Positions 63,479 to 64,000 of a DNA stretch of 64,000 nt are shown piece by piece; the first letter of the stretch is position 1, and the number at the start of each line of letters is the position of its first letter. The stretch lies in assembly GCA_035518635.1 (NCBI GenBank), contig DATIXI010000048.1, forward strand, positions 1 through 64,000. Reading direction: 5' to 3'. The position numbers and the translations under genes were made by a program. The stretch comes from AC-32 sp035518635 (GTDB taxonomy: Bacteria; Actinomycetota; Thermoleophilia; Gaiellales; Gaiellaceae). Under the pieces are notes generated by a model. It worked only from the letters and a program-made list of their open reading frames with translations. It did not search any database and was not told the DNA's origin.

Positions 63479-64000
63479 GTGGGGGACGGCAGGAAGCTGA
63501 TCCTCGTCTCCAATCGCGGCCCCGTCACCTACGGGCGCGACGAGAGCGGGGAGCGCACGACGCGGCGCGGCGCAGGGGGGCTGGTGACGGCGCTGCGGGG
63601 CATGCTCTCGCACCACGACGTCACGTGGATCGCCAGCGCGATGAGCGACGAGGATCGCATCGTCGCGGAGGAGGCCGGCGGCGAGGCGGTCGACGAGCGG
63701 GCCGACGACGGGTCGCCCTTCGGCCTGCGGCTGGTTGCCCACGACGAGGCCGCCTACGACCGGTATTACAACGTCGTCTCGAACCCCGTTCTCTGGTTCC
63801 TGCAGCATTACCTCTGGAACCTCGCGTACACACCCGCGCTCGACGTCGCTGACCAACACGCCTGGGACGACGGCTATGCGCAGGTGAACGCGGGTTTCGC
63901 GGAGGCTGTGCTTGCCGAGCTCGAGCGCGAGCCCGAGGCGGCCGTGTTCTTCCACGACTACCACCTCTACCTCGCACCGCGCCTCGTCCGCGAGCGCGTC
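63479..64000 (+). CDS. otsA: Trehalose-6-phosphate synthase, N-terminal part
   Basis: The first 174 codons of an OtsA that runs off the window. LILVSNRGPVTYGRDESG, RRGAGGLVTALRGM, NPVLWFLQHYLW and FFHDYHLYLAPRLVRE match the GT20 domain. It makes trehalose-6-phosphate from UDP-glucose and glucose-6-phosphate. GTG start 10 bp after the cyclase stop. A second trehalose route, next to TreT 6 kb away. Confidence 0.93.
   Translation, partial: MGDGRKLILVSNRGPVTYGRDESGERTTRRGAGGLVTALRGMLSHHDVTWIASAMSDEDRIVAEEAGGEAVDERADDGSPFGLRLVAHDEAAYDRYYNVVSNPVLWFLQHYLWNLAYTPALDVADQHAWDDGYAQVNAGFAEAVLAELEREPEAAVFFHDYHLYLAPRLVRERV

Overview
The window is one contiguous, gene-dense, high-GC bacterial chromosome segment. 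It has about 60 protein genes and one tRNA. I see no phage, insertion sequence, CRISPR array or rRNA. The gene content (class E sortase, DUF6062, DUF2079 and PIG-V-like membrane proteins, ECF sigma factor, LigD, two trehalose routes, many GTG/TTG starts) suggests an actinobacterium. My best guess is a deep-branching, Thermoleophilia-like lineage; this is inference only, because no marker was searched.

The core is the replication origin region, about 18.1-32.1 kb. To the left, all leftward, are dnaA, dnaN, recF, a DciA/DUF721 gene, gyrB and gyrA. To the right, all rightward, are rpmH, rnpA, yidD, yidC, jag, rsmG, parA and parB. The roughly 340-bp dnaA-rpmH gap and the dnaA-dnaN gap both hold DnaA-box-like sites. 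A clear dnaA promoter (TTGAGC, 17 bp, TATGCT) can be read on the minus strand.

Left arm (1-18 kb): the end of a type II NADH dehydrogenase, a lipoprotein, ligD with a TPR gene, accDA, an arginase-fold protein with a zinc ribbon, a HAD hydrolase, and a fatty acid synthesis operon headed by an ECF sigma factor (sigma-fabZ-fabH-fabD-fabG-fabF). A secreted amidase, an NfeD protease/stomatin pair, a GalT-like transferase and a MerR regulator follow. Malonyl-CoA production (accDA) and type II fatty acid synthesis (fab) therefore lie close together.

Right arm (32-64 kb): mostly envelope and housekeeping functions. These are a secreted PQQ-type sugar dehydrogenase, tRNA-Ile, a bifunctional nuclease, chorismate mutase, an L,D-transpeptidase, a CPBP protease, an orphan metal/cobalamin binding lipoprotein, membrane glycosyltransferases, MscS, a class A penicillin-binding protein, moeA, sortase E, an M28-like protease, an OmpR-type two-component system followed by an HtrA protease, trehalose synthase TreT, a CPA2 antiporter-USP operon, a cysteine-rich DUF6062 protein, a large adenylate cyclase/ATPase/TPR regulator, and the start of otsA.

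The most notable signals are the following. Four core genes (gyrB, recF, fabG, galT-like) have CTG as the only credible start codon. GyrA carries Gln at the quinolone-determining Ser83 position. GyrB has a Gram-negative-type insert. The antiporter mRNA has a hairpin that would bury its ribosome binding site. Several genes have a TAGNNT -10 element only 6 nt from the start codon. I found no clear multi-gene defence or otherwise novel system.
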